Assembly (NCBI GenBank): GCA_001599975.1
Contig: BCIO01000004.1
Location: 65,828 to 129,827, forward strand
DNA: 64,000 nucleotides
Origin: Cystobasidiopsis lactophilus
Lineage: Eukaryota > Basidiomycota > Agaricostilbomycetes > Agaricostilbales > Chionosphaeraceae
Direction: 5' to 3'
Positions within the stretch are counted from its first letter, which is position 1. Each line of letters starts with the position of its first letter. Shown one piece after another: positions 36,271-48,410 of this stretch. Made by a program: the position numbers and the translations under genes. Below the pieces are notes generated by a model, which saw nothing but the letters and a program-made list of their open reading frames with translations, was not told the origin of the DNA and did not search any database.

Positions 36271-38499
36271 ATGGCCGCCGCTGATCCTGAACCAAAGCTT
36301 GAGATGACCCCTAGGAGAACAGCCCTGGGCGACAGTCGGCAGCCTTTACGGCTGCTGCGCAGCCCGCACGAGCAGCTCCCGGTGTTGACGAAAGCGCTCG
36401 GCTTTGGGACCCAGAAATCTCGCCTAGTCAAAGCCAGCGATGCGGACGACTTCTTTGATACACTTGGCCTTGAACGAGAATGGAAAGCAACGGAAGCACT
36501 CGTCCAACCTGCCGGGCAGGCGGAGCTGATGGGGTGGCGAAAGTCCTGGATGGCAGAGGCGGAAAAGGGCAAGGCAGCTTCGCGAGTCAAAGCGGCGACC
36601 CCCAATGAGAGGCTGAACGAGCAGCTAGAGGAAGGTGGCGACTCCATCGACGGCTTACGTCGCTGCGCCTGGCTTCATAATATCGTCGACTACGTGAGTT
36701 GACCTCTATAGCATCCAGCCTTTGAATGCCCCTCATTTTTTCGTGTAGGCCCTCTCAGAAGATTCTACTCTTGTCGAACACAACAAGTTCTTCGACACTG
36801 CACTTCACCACCTGAAATCGACCTCAGCAACTTCCAACTGCCAGGTAAAACCGGACGCTGTGCTCCTCACTTCCACAGCAGCCCAAGCGCAACACCCGAG
36901 ACTGTACTCAAGTATTGCCGTCTCGTTCCAATTCACATTGGCCGATGTCCCGCAGCTCGCCGATCAGGGTTTCGACAGAAAGCTCATGCAGCTCCTTGCC
37001 ACGGCTTGGCTGCTTCTGCACGCTCAACCTGCTCGGCAGTTTTTTCTGGCTGTCGGGATCTCCCAATCCAAGAATTTTGCTGCTCTCGACGTCATCGCCT
37101 TATCACACTCGCACCTTTACGCCTTTCAAATCGGGGACTGCTTTGGTGCCGACTACAATCTGCTCGCTCGATTCCTCATTCTGCTTTCAACAACACCCGT
37201 CCATCGCCTTGGACAGCTACCATGCTCTACTGTGGATGCCGCCGGCAGATCCTCGTCTCTGCGCCTGTCCACTTCGATCCCTGTTCCCCTAGGCGACCTC
37301 CTCTTTTCAAGTCCCGAGCCCTGTTCTCGTGGGACAGCGGTCTGGGCGGTCGAGTCAGACCAGGTGTTGAAGCTCGTCTGGGTTCATGAAGAAGGAGTGG
37401 AGGAGGTTCCGAGAGAGGTTCAAATTCTCAATCAGATTGCCTCCGGCGCACCTTCTACTCCCCCGCCTCCAGTCGCACCCGCACCTCACCCTATCTCTTC
37501 GTGTGTGGACGTTCCAAAAGTTCTCGAGTGGTCCTACCTCGGTACAGACTTGGTGGGCGGTCGACGACCCTTAGCTCTCTACCTCGAGGGCAAGGGCTCT
37601 GCGATCGACACCAGCTCCATTTCAACCCTCGGCCAAGCCGTTCTTTTTGTTCGAAATTTTTGGATAGGTATGTGGTCGCCGATCTCGTCTTGGCCTTCGT
37701 CGCTGCAGCGTTCTTGTTCCAGGTCATCGCTACCTCTTCCAACTAGGCGTCGTTCAGAAGGACACATCCCTCGCCAATGTACTCGTCCGGAAGGGTCCAC
37801 GTGGCCTGCCCGTGCCTCTTTTCATAGACTTTCATTGCGCGATCCGTGTAGATCCCAAATCCCTTGAAGTGCTGGAAGACTGGCTCCGCAGGCTCAATCC
37901 TCTTACCGTAAGCTCTGATCTCCCACATGCCTGAACCCGGATAGCTACGCACATGCCTTACTATGCAGGCCCAACCGGATTGTGTACCATATGCTGTCGC
38001 TTGTGCTGGCGATCAAAAGTGGTATGGCTGGAACATTCGCCAAGAATTGGAGGCGTTCTTCTACTTCTCGGTCCGCCTTTTCCACACGCTCATCACAGGG
38101 GCACCGGCAACCAGGAGTCGTGAAACCTCGCAGCTGTCAAGCGCTTCGGTGTCCAACCACAGCGAGCGAGGTGCCTCACACGAAACTCCCTCCTCCTCTC
38201 ACTCTGTCGTCTACAGGGACAACTTGGCCGTCTCGAAGACACTAATCCTCGACATTCCGCCCAAGTATGCGAAGGTCGTCCACACTCTCATGTTCATTCG
38301 CGCTTTGCTGGAAAAGGAGGTGCTACCGAGCCAACAGGAACAATACTACTATCTCCACGGGGCGTGTGGGGACAAGAGCAAGCCGACCAAGCTGTCGGGA
38401 GAGCGAGCATATGGGATTCTGGAGCAAGTGGGCGACAATTGGGCGGAGCTACTCGAGGACCTCACGGCGGAAGAGGCCGCTCGACGTTTTGACGAGTGA
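36271..38499 (+). CDS. FunK1-type fungal protein kinase
   Basis: Exons: 36271-36693, 36749-37667, 37723-37907, 37969-38499; 685 residues. The N-terminal half (about 1-350) is the usual variable FunK1 region. The kinase core has a candidate VLKLVW lysine, the glutamate in REVQILNQI, a catalytic loop VVQKDTSLANVLV and a metal site LFIDFHCAI. In the loop the usual HRD is QKD, but Asp and Asn are kept. The later IRQELEAFFYFSVRLFHTL helix matches the HDLESFFYVL element of FunK1 proteins. The last acceptor (37969 rather than 37945) is chosen because the intron is then 61 nt rather than 37. FunK1 kinases are expanded in basidiomycetes and mostly uncharacterised. Only 97 bp separate it from the HRQ1 start. 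Confidence 0.82.
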
Positions 38500-38596
38500 A
38501 TGTACACACTGGGTTGTGCTTTGGAATGCATTTGAATTTTCTGATGGCTCCCTCGAACACAGTTCACGCTCTTCGCCACCAACTTCCAAAAAAGTC

Positions 38597-41500
38597 ATGC
38601 CAAGCGGAGGCAAATGGCACAGCAAGCGCCAACCGATCTATCAAGGCGCTGGGATCACAGCTGCTGACCAAGCTGTTGATGAGAACGCCGTCCAAAAGAA
38701 GCGGTTGGCAGCCTCTCCCTCTGCCATCGAGAGCTGCTCCCTCAAATCGCAATGCAGGCTTCGATCTGCCTCGGTCGCGTCCGATGACATCGACGCCGAG
38801 GCCCAACCTAATGAAGCTGATCCAGTGGCTTCGACTTCGCGCTTGGACAAGCCGACGCCCAAGAAAGCTAAGGAGGAGGCCAAGTCCAAGCCGAAAGCGC
38901 GAAAGTCGAAGAAGGCGCCGGCCTTTGTGCCCACCTTGCCTTGGCCGGACCACTTCAAGAAGCTCCAGCAGGTCTTCAAAGTAAGGTCCTTTAACCTTGA
39001 CTGCTAGCAGTCCACTCAGATGGCGATGCAGGCGCTCAACACGGTGTACACTTTCTGCCAAACCCGACGCCACTTGGCGACCACTTTTGACAATATGAAG
39101 AGCTCCGTCGAGGCTCTCTTGAAGCGGTAGGTCTTGTGTCATCTTTCACGTCAGCCCATCGCTCAGCCAAACAACAAGGCCGCTTGAGATGAACGACATC
39201 GCTCAGCTCAAGTCGCTGTTGCCTTCTCTTATCAAATTCGCCTACATCGATGGCGAAGCACTCAGAGTCCATCTACAGGGTGCAGAAGGCGACGAGAAAT
39301 CGAGGAAGTCGGACGAGTACATGGACCTGCAAAAGCCAGCGGAAGGGGGCACCAGCAGCAAATCGGCCGACGACCAAGTGCTGTTCTTCCAGTTTGATGA
39401 CGGCGAATTGAGATCTTCCAACAAAGGTGGAAAGGTGCTGAAGAAGCGGAATCGGTACGCGTTCTCCGTGTCCACCAAGCCAAGACTGTGGGTGCTCAAG
39501 CGCTTCTCACAGGAAACAGAAGGACGGCAGCTTAGCCGCGTTGGACGTCACTCCTGTCTTCACTCCCACAGCCATGTCCAAAATGATCGACAAGCGCAAC
39601 GAACTCTTCGTTGATGCCGTCAACGAGCTGCTGCTGGCCAGCGAGACGCAAGGGCACGACGCTGAGGCTCTGCTGAAGGCGGCCACGGACGACTTCCTGC
39701 CCGTCAAGTCCGATCTGAATCAACAACACAAGCCACTATCAGAGCAGCGAGCAGATCTCGACTTCTTTCTTAAGCATCCAGAGAACCGACCTTCCATCGA
39801 GCTTCTTCTCACAGAATTGCAAGACGAGGAGTTCTATGACAGTCAGATAGTCCCTGGAGGGCATCGCACTGTCGATGCACGGGAGCCTGTTTTCGGTGAG
39901 CGACCCGTCTTTTGTTCAGTGACCAGAGCTCAAATTACATACAGGTGAGCTGGACACGCCATTGTCGCAGAACATCCTAGACGCCCTTTACGCCACTAAA
40001 AAGATCACCACTCTGTACTCTCATCAAGCCGAAGCCATCAACCATCTCGACCGCGGCGAGAATGTCATCGTCTCAACTTCGACTTCCTCCGGCAAGTCTC
40101 TGATCTATCAATTGCCGGCCATGAAAGCGTTCGAGGAAGATGGCAAGAGCACGGCCATGTACATCTTTCCGACCAAGGCACTCGCCCAGGACCAAAAGAG
40201 GTCACTGATGGAGCTTCTCGGGAGCTGCGAAGGGATGGAAGACATCCGGATCGCCACTTTCGATGGGGACACGCCTAAAGATGACCGGACCTACATCCGA
40301 GAGAACGCCAACGTCATCTTCACCAACCCTGATATGCTGCACATCACAATCCTGCCTCGAGAAGAGGAGTGGCGGCGCTTCTTCCAAAACCTCAAGCTTG
40401 TCGTGGTTGATGGTGAGCATGCTCGTTCTGAGTCATCAGACTGGTCTCATATCGTGGATGCAGAGCTGCACATGTATAACGGTCTCTTCGGATGCCATGT
40501 CGCTTTTGTAATGCGCAGGTCAGTCGTGCTGTCACTCATCTCTTATCCCATATGCAGGCTCAAGAAGGTACCAGGCTTCGAAGGATCTGTGCTGCACTTG
40601 GCAACCGGCGAATCAGATTTGTTTCTTGCAGTGCGACCGTTGCCAACCCGGCCAAGCACATGCAAGCGGTCTTTGGCATCGACAATGCGCATGTTGTTGA
40701 CGTGGACGGCTCACCGTCCGGCCAAAAGGTGAGCATTGCTTCCTACCTCATTTATTTGGAATGTCTGGAATGACTTGTTCACAGGAGTACATCGTTTGGA
40801 ACCCGCCGCTGATTGACAAGACCAATGTCACCCAAGGCCGGGTGCACACCATCACCGAGACCTCGCGCGTGTTCCGCTTCCTCATGGCTAGGGGCATCCG
40901 CGCCATCATCTTTTGCAAGATCCGCAAGATCTGCGAGCTGCTCATGAAGCAAGTCCGACAAGACTTGCTGGCGGACGGCCGGAGCGACATGGTCAACCGC
41001 GTCATGTCCTACCGGTCTGGCTACAGCGCTGCCGATCGACGCAAAATTGAGCAAGAGATGTTTTCTGGCCACCTGCTTGGCATCGTTGCTACTACAGCAT
41101 TGGAGCTTGGCATCGATATTGGCAGCTTGGACGCGGTGATTACTGTTGGCTTTCCTTACACCCTTTCTGGCCTCGTACGTTCGCCCTGTTCTCACGAAGC
41201 AAGTGCTCAAGTAAAGTCCAGAGGCAACAAGCCGGTCGAGCTGGCCGCCGAAACAAAGACTCGCTGGCCATGCTCATTTGCGACCCATGGCCGCTCGACC
41301 AGCACTACGCCAAGTACCCACAAGAGCTTTACAGCAAGCCCGATGCTGAGCTGTCGCTGGACCTGGACAACGAGATCGTGCTTGAAGGGCACCTCCAATG
41401 CGCAGCGGATGAGATGCCTTTGCACCCGGTCGACGACGAGCCATACTTCGGCCCTCGATTGGCCGAGCTATGCAAGTACCGCCTTTCAGCCGACTCAGAG

Positions 41501-43035
41501 GGGTTCTATCACTGCCACGCCCGGTACAAACCCTACCCAGCGCGCCATGTGCCCATTCGGTCCACAGAGGACGAGCATTACACCGTAGTCGACATCACCG
41601 ATGGTCGCTACGTGATCTTGGAGGAGACAGAGTTTTCCAGAGCTCTGTTCGAGGTCTACGAAGGGTGGGCTGCTCGCCTTTCGATCTGGAGCTCAGACTG
41701 AGAGCGAGAGACAGGGCCATCTTCATGCACCAAGGGCGCTCTTTCCTGGTCAAAGAGGTCAACCACGACCAAAAGCTTGCCAAAGTGTCGGAAGCCAACG
41801 TGGACTGGTCCACAAAACAGCGCGATTTCACGTTAGTCTTCATGTTCCCCCATCAGCTTTTTTAAAGCTGAGGGCCGTCTTTCGCCAACAGGGACGTGGA
41901 TGCCATCGAAGCTTTCCGAATCCGGGAGATCAAGAACTCGGTTTGCTTTGCCTACTATGGGCGCGTCAGAAGTTTGTTGCCCTCCTCCTTCACCGCGTTC
42001 CGAGGTACAGTGAGGCTCATTTTGTGCAAACAGTCACCTCGATCGTGTTTGGCTACTTCAAGGTGGATCGCAGGATGAACATCCTGGACACGGTGGACAT
42101 CGACACGCCGCCTTACATCCGCCAGACGCACGGGCTGTGGCTGGACGTGCCCGACTTTGCGCTCGACATCCTCAAGGCCAAGAACATCCACGTCGCCGCT
42201 TCCATCCACGCCGCCGAGCACGCTTTGTTGAGCTTGACGCCCATGTTTGTCATGTCGGTCTCGGGCGACGTGCGGACGGAGTGCAAGCCGCCGGAGAAGG
42301 AGTTTGCTCGCACCAAGTCGAGCCGAGTCCGACCTGCTAGGTGCGTGCCTGTCCGTCCTGCAGTGGTGTCATCACTACAAACTCAAAGACGATGCACAGG
42401 TTGACGCTGTACGATGCTTCGGGGAAGAGCGGCGGCGTCTGCGTCAAGGCTTTCGACCGCATCAACGACCTCTTGAACCAAGCGCTGAACACCATCATGG
42501 ACTGCAAATGCTCTGATGGCTGTCCCTCTTGTGCGTTGGTTTTCTCCCTTCATCAGTTCAGATCTGATCCAAAGGAACGTCGCATGCACAGGTGTGGCGA
42601 GCACGGTTTGCTCAGAGGGCAACATTGTCATCGCCAAGCTAGGAGCCATGTGAGTTGAATGGCTACCTTAATCAGCATTGTTGATTTCACGTCCTCTTCA
42701 ACTCACAGGATCGTTCTGGCGTGTCTGGCGGGCCGGGCCATCGACCTGGACTCGATCCCCGTGCAGCCCGACCTTGTGAACATGAAGCCGGCGAGCGAGA
42801 CGATCCAGACCACTGCCCCAGTGCGGACGTCTGACAACGTGGTGCGCTGTCGTCCTTGCTTCTTGAAGTGGCGAATGCTCAAAGTTGGGGTCCGGAGCAG
42901 ATGGTGCTGGATGCTAATGGGGCCGTGTTGCCTGGCCTTCCTCCTACTTTTCCATCTCCGATAATCCCTGAAGAGCCTGTTCAGCCGGGTATAGCGCCTT
43001 TGGAGGACTCGGGAGGGTTTCTGAGGTTGACTTGA
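38597..43035 (+). CDS. HRQ1: HRQ1, RecQ4-related DNA helicase
   Basis: Hrq1 is a 3'-5' helicase for interstrand-crosslink repair and telomere maintenance. Sixteen exons: 38597-38980, 39032-39126, 39179-39454, 39513-39895, 39945-40412, 40464-40518, 40575-40728, 40785-41174, 41222-41664, 41715-41831, 41892-41971, 42034-42340, 42400-42530, 42592-42649, 42709-42841, 42901-43035; 1202 residues. Motifs: Walker A STSTSSGKSLIYQLP, DELH box VVVDELHMYNG, SCSATVANP, RVMSYRSGYSAADRR, TTALELGIDIG, QQAGRAGRRNKDS. The C-terminal DUF1998/zinc region ends in a four-cysteine cluster (CKCSDGCPSC). The lysine-rich N-terminus probably holds a nuclear signal. The last junction (42842-42900) is supported by a proline-rich, stop-free tail. 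The start is the least certain point. Confidence 0.95.
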
Positions 43036-43194
43036 TGTCCCACCTTCTTGGCATGAAACTCGGACAAATCGCGTCCCTTTGCCCTCATGTCTTGTGTGGT
43101 CTCCTTTTAACACTATTGAAGTCTAGCGAAGCATCTCAGCTGCATTCCTGAGGGCCCTTCCTGTGCACCACAACTTGTTACAGAATTGGGGGAC

Positions 43195-43202
43195 TATAAA
43201 AG
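43195..43202 (+). promoter_or_regulatory. Consensus TATA box upstream of TBP
   Basis: TATAAAAG lies 161 bp upstream of the TBP ATG and is preceded by GGGGGAC. It is the clearest TATA element in the window. TBP may therefore bind its own promoter; this is inferred from sequence only. Confidence 0.6.
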
Positions 43203-43362
43203 GCAGAAGAAAAATCGGCTTCTTTCGCCCGGACAGCGAGCTGCCTGCTTGTTTTCTTGACCAGCAGGAGGCCAGCCAGCAGCGACCAATTGACTTTGGT
43301 ACCGCAGCTACGACCCCGCGCGCTCTCCAACTTTTTTAGACAACAACACTTCTTAGAACAAG

Positions 43363-44539
43363 ATGGCCGGCCTCGTCCTGCCTGGCTCCGTCTCCGCCGT
43401 CGCCCCGACCGCGTCGACGTCCAACAACCTGTTCGGCACCTCCAACCCCTTGCCGTCCACCTCCTCCTATGGCCAGCCCGCCTCGGCCGCCGCGCAGGCG
43501 CCCAGCAACCCGATGCAGCCCTCGCTCCAGGAGCTCGCCGCCATCGCAGAGGCCACGCCCAAGCCCGGCGAGGCCCAGGCGGCCCAGGCGGACGCCGTGG
43601 CCGCTGCGCTCATCACCAACGTGAGCGGCATCGTCCCCATCCTGCAGTGAGTCCGCCCCTTGTTGGTTGGTGGCAAAATGCCTGAGGTCGCGTGACCCGC
43701 CAGAAACATTGTGGCGACGGTGTCCCTCGAGTGCCGGCTTGACCTGAAGACGATGTAAGGTCTTCTGAACAAGGCCTTTTGTGATTAAGCCTGTAATGGC
43801 TGAATCTGTGTGGCTAGTGCCTTGCACGCCCGCAACGCGGAATACAATCCCAAGGTGCGTCTTCCGTCTACCTCTCAGCCATTCCCACTTCCCCCCTTGG
43901 CTTATCGTGACGTGATGAACACACAGCGGTTCGCAGCGGTCATCATGCGGATACGAGAGCCCAAGACGACCGCCTTGATCTTCGCGTCCGGCAAGATGGT
44001 GGTCACGGGCGCAAAGTCGGAGGACGACTCGCGGCTGGCGGCCCGCAAGTACGCGCGCATCGTCCAGAAGCTCGGCTTCGAGGCCCAGTTCAAGGACTTC
44101 AAGATCCAAAACATCGTCGGCTCGTGCGACGTCAAGTTCCCCATCCGCCTCGAGGGCCTCGCCTACGCGCACGGCCAGTTCTCCTCCTACGAGCCAGAGG
44201 TTCGTTGACTGCCCCTTCATGCCGTATGTGCATACCCTCAATCCTTCGACTGAACAGCTCTTCCCGGGCCTCATCTACCGCATGATCAAGCCCAAGGTCG
44301 TCCTGCTCATCTTCGTGTCGGGCAAAATTGTTTTGACGGGCGCAAAGGTCCGTCTCCGGTCATTTTTAGTGCTCATTGAGCCTGAACTTAGGCATTGAGG
44401 TACAGACGAGAGAGGACATCTACAGCGCCTTCAACAATATTTACCCCGTCCTGTCCGACCACCGAAGTGAGTGGGTTCGCTGACGAGCAATGTGCTCTGT
44501 GCTCATTCGTTGTCTTTCGCTCTCACAGAGGGCAACTAA
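43363..44539 (+). CDS. SPT15: TATA-box-binding protein (TBP)
   Basis: TBP nucleates transcription by all three nuclear RNA polymerases. Exons: 43363-43646, 43704-43754, 43818-43854, 43927-44199, 44258-44347, 44406-44466, 44529-44539; 268 residues. A variable Ala/Ser/Pro-rich N-terminus (about 1-90) precedes the two saddle repeats. Repeat 1: [20 protein letters not shown] and [20 protein letters not shown]. Repeat 2: [20 protein letters not shown] and [20 protein letters not shown]. The DNA-intercalating phenylalanines in ALIFASG and LLIFVSG are present. The final exon is 11 nt and codes only KGN plus the stop. The core is near the 180-residue size expected. Confidence 0.97.
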
Positions 44540-45102
44540 TCTCACTCTTACGAATGTCACTCGGCTCGGCGGCGACGCGCACGACTTTACTCACCCCCCT
44601 GTACCACTTTTGTTTAAAGAAGGTTTATCAGTCTTCGGCCCGGTCTTTCTTTGCGTCTTCAGTCCCCTCGTCTTACTCCCCCCTTCGACGCCTTCAACCC
44701 ACATTCCCCCATCCTCAACCACATCTTACAAAAGCATAAACTAGAACAGGAATGGGATCGCGCCCCAGGGGCCTTTCCTTATGTCCTCGGGTTTCCCTCT
44801 CTTCGCGCCTTGTAGCTTTGCTTCTCACTTGCTTAGCCTCCCCCCTTTGCAATCTTACAACGAGTAATTTCGCAAGCGGCCGGGTGCATTGACCTTGACT
44901 CCTGTTTTCCCGCGCCGACTTTTTTTTGCGCGGTGTCTTCGCATGCGTAAGGGCTCCATGAGCACAAAGAAATGGACTTTTGTTCCCTCTCCACCATTTT
45001 TGAGACTGAAATTCCGAAGGGAGAGCTTGGGAAAGAAGGAGACCAACTCTGAATCCATTCGTTTGAGAGCTGGGCCAAGGAGGGCGTTCCTCGGTTTAGG
45101 CC
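44540..45102. other. Intergenic region after TBP
   Basis: TBP 3' UTR and presumed promoter of the next gene, with long C/T tracts. Open frames on both strands look random. A missing first exon of the following gene could lie here. Confidence 0.5.
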
Positions 45103-45938
45103 ATGCCTTTGTCATTGGTGAGAGGGAGCAGCAGCGCGTCATGAGCCGGTGCTGATCGCCAATTCACATCCAGGGCGAACGAGCTCGGCACACGACGCCA
45201 CCGCAGAGCTCCTCCTCCTCCCACCGGCGGCGGGCGACCAGTGCGACTCGGCATCATACGACAGCAGCCGCGTCGCCAGCTAGAACGAGGACCACGACGG
45301 TCACGGCGCCAGACACGGCTCTGTCAGAATTGGAATCGGAGGTGGCGGCCTTGAAGCAACAAGTGTCGAGCTTGGCCGTCGCCCAAGAGCTGGCCACCAT
45401 GACCACCAGCAGCTCCTCCCTGGCGTCTTCTTCCACTTCAGGCATCCCGGCGGAGCACCACGAAGGCGGGTTGTCGAGGGCGCAAGTGGTGGGCATCAGC
45501 TCAGGGAGCGCGGTGGCCGGCTTCTTGCTCTTGGTGCTCTTGCTGGGCTGCTTATTCTGGAGGTTCCGAAGAAGGTCAAACATCCGAGAAATCGTGCCCG
45601 ACAGTAAGTCCTCGCTGCTCTCTGGGTGGCGCTTCGGCCGCGGGATTTGAGCTTAAGAGCGGATGGCGAATCGAACAGTGATGTCGCCCAGCCCAAAAGA
45701 AGACCAGCTTTTCTTCGAAAAGCCACCGAGACCAGACTTTGCCGTGCGCACGAGCATGGGACACGTCCGCAAGCGAGAGTCAAGAGGCACGGGCGGATCA
45801 AGAGGGACGAGGGGCACGACCATGTCCGACGACACGCTCTGGGACCACGACAACAACTCCCCAAGAGGCCACGACCAAGAGTTTGACCCTGCGTTGTTTG
45901 CAAACGTTAGTGGCTCGGCTTCGTCTAGGAGAAGGTGA
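45103..45938 (+). CDS. Single-pass membrane protein, Ser/Thr-rich ectodomain
   Basis: Model: 45103-45117, 45174-45603, 45658-45938; about 241 residues. A Thr/Ser/Ala-rich segment (probably O-glycosylated) carries a short coiled coil (ELESEVAALKQQVSSLAVAQ), then one transmembrane helix (GISSGSAVAGFLLLVLLLGC) followed by WRFRRR. The tail is basic, then acidic, with LWDHDNN near the end. The topology matches fungal stress/wall sensor-like or Mid2-like proteins, but no specific family is recognised and no signal peptide is visible. The N-terminus is doubtful: the first exon is set by a GTGAGA donor with a 56-nt intron, and an upstream exon carrying a signal peptide may be missing. The second intron (GTAAGT) is well supported. 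Confidence 0.62.
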
Positions 45939-46704
45939 TCCGCAGCCTGCGCTGGCTTCGAAGCTCGCGCAATGAAAAGACTTTCGCTAACAATCAAAGA
46001 GTGCACCTGTACGAATGCTGATCATGCCTGCGGCTCTTGCTGAGCTGCTTTTATGAGTGGATTCTTGCATGGAGGCATTAAACGCGCAAACAGAAATTTC
46101 GGGCAGAAGGCGAAGGGAGTGAGTTCGACTGGACAGCACCTGCTCTGCGCTGGACCGAGCCGCGATTTCGCAAAACCAGAATCATTGTAGATTGAATGTC
46201 AAGGAAGAGCAACCAGATGCAGCAAAATAGACCACTTTGGTCCGGGTTCAACACCTGTTTGCCACCGTCCGCCAATTTCCAACTTGCCCAAGGCTGACTT
46301 GTGACTCGTTTCTGCGATACGTGCTTGCTGTTCGCACTCATATAGTCGGACCAACGCCCTTTCTTGCGCTGCCTGATCAAAATCTTGGTCCAAACCGACT
46401 TTCTCAACTTGCCGCCGTGTTTTGACTCTGAGAACGCGTTCCCGTTCTCTTGCCCTAACCGACTGCACAGACCTGCTCTTCTAGTAAGCCGGACGTGCTC
46501 AGCCACGGGCTACTGGCTTTCCAGTCTTTCGACTTGCGCAACAGGAATGTCGGCGCAAATCTCGGTCCAATTGCTAGTACCCTCCGAGCGAGCCGCCTAT
46601 GTCTGAGTGTCCTCGTCGAAGATGTCTCTTCTTCCTTCTCCGCCGTCTCCTCCTCCAGCGCCAGTTTCGCTATCGCTCCGCCTGCATTCCGTGCAATCAA
46701 CGAA
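45939..46704. other. Intergenic region 766 bp
   Basis: 3' UTR and promoter sequence. The frame of the next gene extends upstream of its chosen ATG without homology-like features. Nothing else seen. Confidence 0.5.
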
Positions 46705-47894
46705 ATGGGTCGTCCTTCGTATGACATCACCCCCGACCAACCCCAGTGGCAGTCGCGAAACAACGACCTCGGCTTGCGACATCTACCTCCAAATCCTTCC
46801 GGCTCGTCTGGCCAGCTGTATACTCGTGCTCTTTCGCAACCTGCCACCGGCGTGGGCTTTGGCCGTTCCCAGGGACCGCCAGTAGCCACCCGCCCTTTTC
46901 ACGACTTGACCGAGCACGACAGAGTGCCCACTTATGAAGAAAGCATGGCGTCAGCCTGCCAGCCGATCCACGTCGCCTCCAGCAGCCAGCCTCTCCGACC
47001 GCTCGGTCACCTCTCCCGCCCTCTTTTGCTTCCTCAAGCTGACTACGGCTTGGCTACTCCCATCGTCCGCGGCTACTTTCCAGAATTGAGCGGCTATGGC
47101 ATCCTTCAAGACGTCTTCTTCAGCTTCATTGACGCTCTGAACGTCACTTTTGTGCCCAACCCGGAAATGCAGTTGCTTAACACGGCGACTGGCATTGCAG
47201 GTGAGCTTTAATTCTCATTCTCCACCACCGGCCTCACCAGCATGTCTAACGGTCGATTGTGTGGACAGGCTGGTTTGTGCCGGGCGTCGGAGGGTTGGCA
47301 CTGGCTGGAGCCCAGATCGCCGGGGAGGTCGGCAATGCGGTCCAGAACAAGACTTCGACCAGTCGATGTCTGAAGATCGCCAACCAGAAGCTTTTTGGAC
47401 CGAAGGGTTTGGAAGTCAAGTAAGCTTGCCTGCCTCTTCTAAACTGCAGCTCGTCGTATTAATGAAAACTATAGGCTGTGTTCAACGGCTCAATTAAACG
47501 ACATCGTTCGACCTCCTTCTTCAATCCTGGGTCACGTACCGCCGGAAGAAGAGAAGGGCCAGCTTCAACTCGAGCTGTATCAGGACTACTTTGCCACCCC
47601 TCCTGTCGTTCTACCACCAGCCAACACCGGCCGAAGCGATGCGATTGCCCAAGCTGGCGCATGGTGGACCGATCGGCGACAGCAGAAGAAGGTGAAGAAA
47701 GCAGCCAAGAAGCAAGCGAAGGGGAAGCCTAAGAAGCAGAACAAGTTGGATCGAAAGCTCCGCTGGGTGTGTTCCTCCGCTTCTTGATTTAAGAGCGATC
47801 ACTGACTTTCGACTCTCGTGTGCGCGCTCCACAGCTCATCATCCAGAACGTCTCCTCGCCCACCTCGCCTTTCTTGGTGTCCTCTGATCGTTGA
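46705..47894 (+). CDS. Conserved fungal protein with hydrophobic FIDALN motif
   Basis: Exons: 46705-47200, 47269-47419, 47475-47766, 47835-47894; 332 residues. A proline- and glutamine-rich N-terminus (PTYEESMASA near residue 80 resembles a PY-like motif) is followed by a conserved-looking block: FFSFIDALNVTFVPNPEMQL, then GWFVPGVGGLALAGAQIAGE (hydrophobic, glycine-rich), then KIANQKLFGPKGLEVKLCST. The C-terminal third is strongly basic with a predicted coiled coil (QQKKVKKAAKKQAKGKPKK) and ends LIIQNVSS. I associate this arrangement with a widespread, uncharacterised fungal family; I do not know its function. Possibly membrane-associated through the middle segment. Confidence 0.78.
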
Positions 47895-48410
47895 TCCAAA
47901 GCACGACTTCACTTCGTAATGCGTAGGCTTGGGTAGTGCTTGTATACCCGCTTGTACAGATGATGCATCCACATGTTGCTTCCGAGCCCATTCTTCAAGT
48001 TTCGCCACCTCAGCCAAGAAGTGCTTGCTGCCACCGCTTCTAACTTTGGTGGGGGAGTCGAAAAGACTACTCCATCTGAAAAACCACTGCATTCTTTTGT
48101 CCTCCAACCGCTGCCAGCGAGCGATTCGCCCACAACAAGGGCCGCCCAAGCCTGAAAAAGTCTCCGTCTCTTCTGTCTGACTTTCCGCGAATCAAGTCTT
48201 GTCCTGCGCATCTCTGCTTTAGTACCTGTCAAAGTAAAGGTTGGCAGAGCTCCAGAGGCTGAAAAGGCTTTCGCAGCGCCAACAGATTGACGAACTTCTG
48301 GAGATTGAAGCTTGCGGACAGGAGGCGCCAGGATTTTCCTGTGGCTGTGATGCTGTGTGAAGCCAAGAGTTCCCTTCTCAGCTCTCCACCACCATCCTTG
48401 GCTAACAAGA
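47895..48410. other. Intergenic region 516 bp
   Basis: Presumed 3' UTR and promoter. Antisense open frames here have no supporting features. Confidence 0.5.

Noticed and set aside
41892-42033. A frameshift in HRQ1 near YYGRVR
   Set aside because: Explained by a GTTTGT donor at 41972 and an ACAG acceptor at 42033, giving a 62-nt intron and the conserved continuation.
43336-44274. 312-residue antisense frame across TBP
   Set aside because: It crosses several TBP exons and introns and arises from codon bias; no protein-like features.
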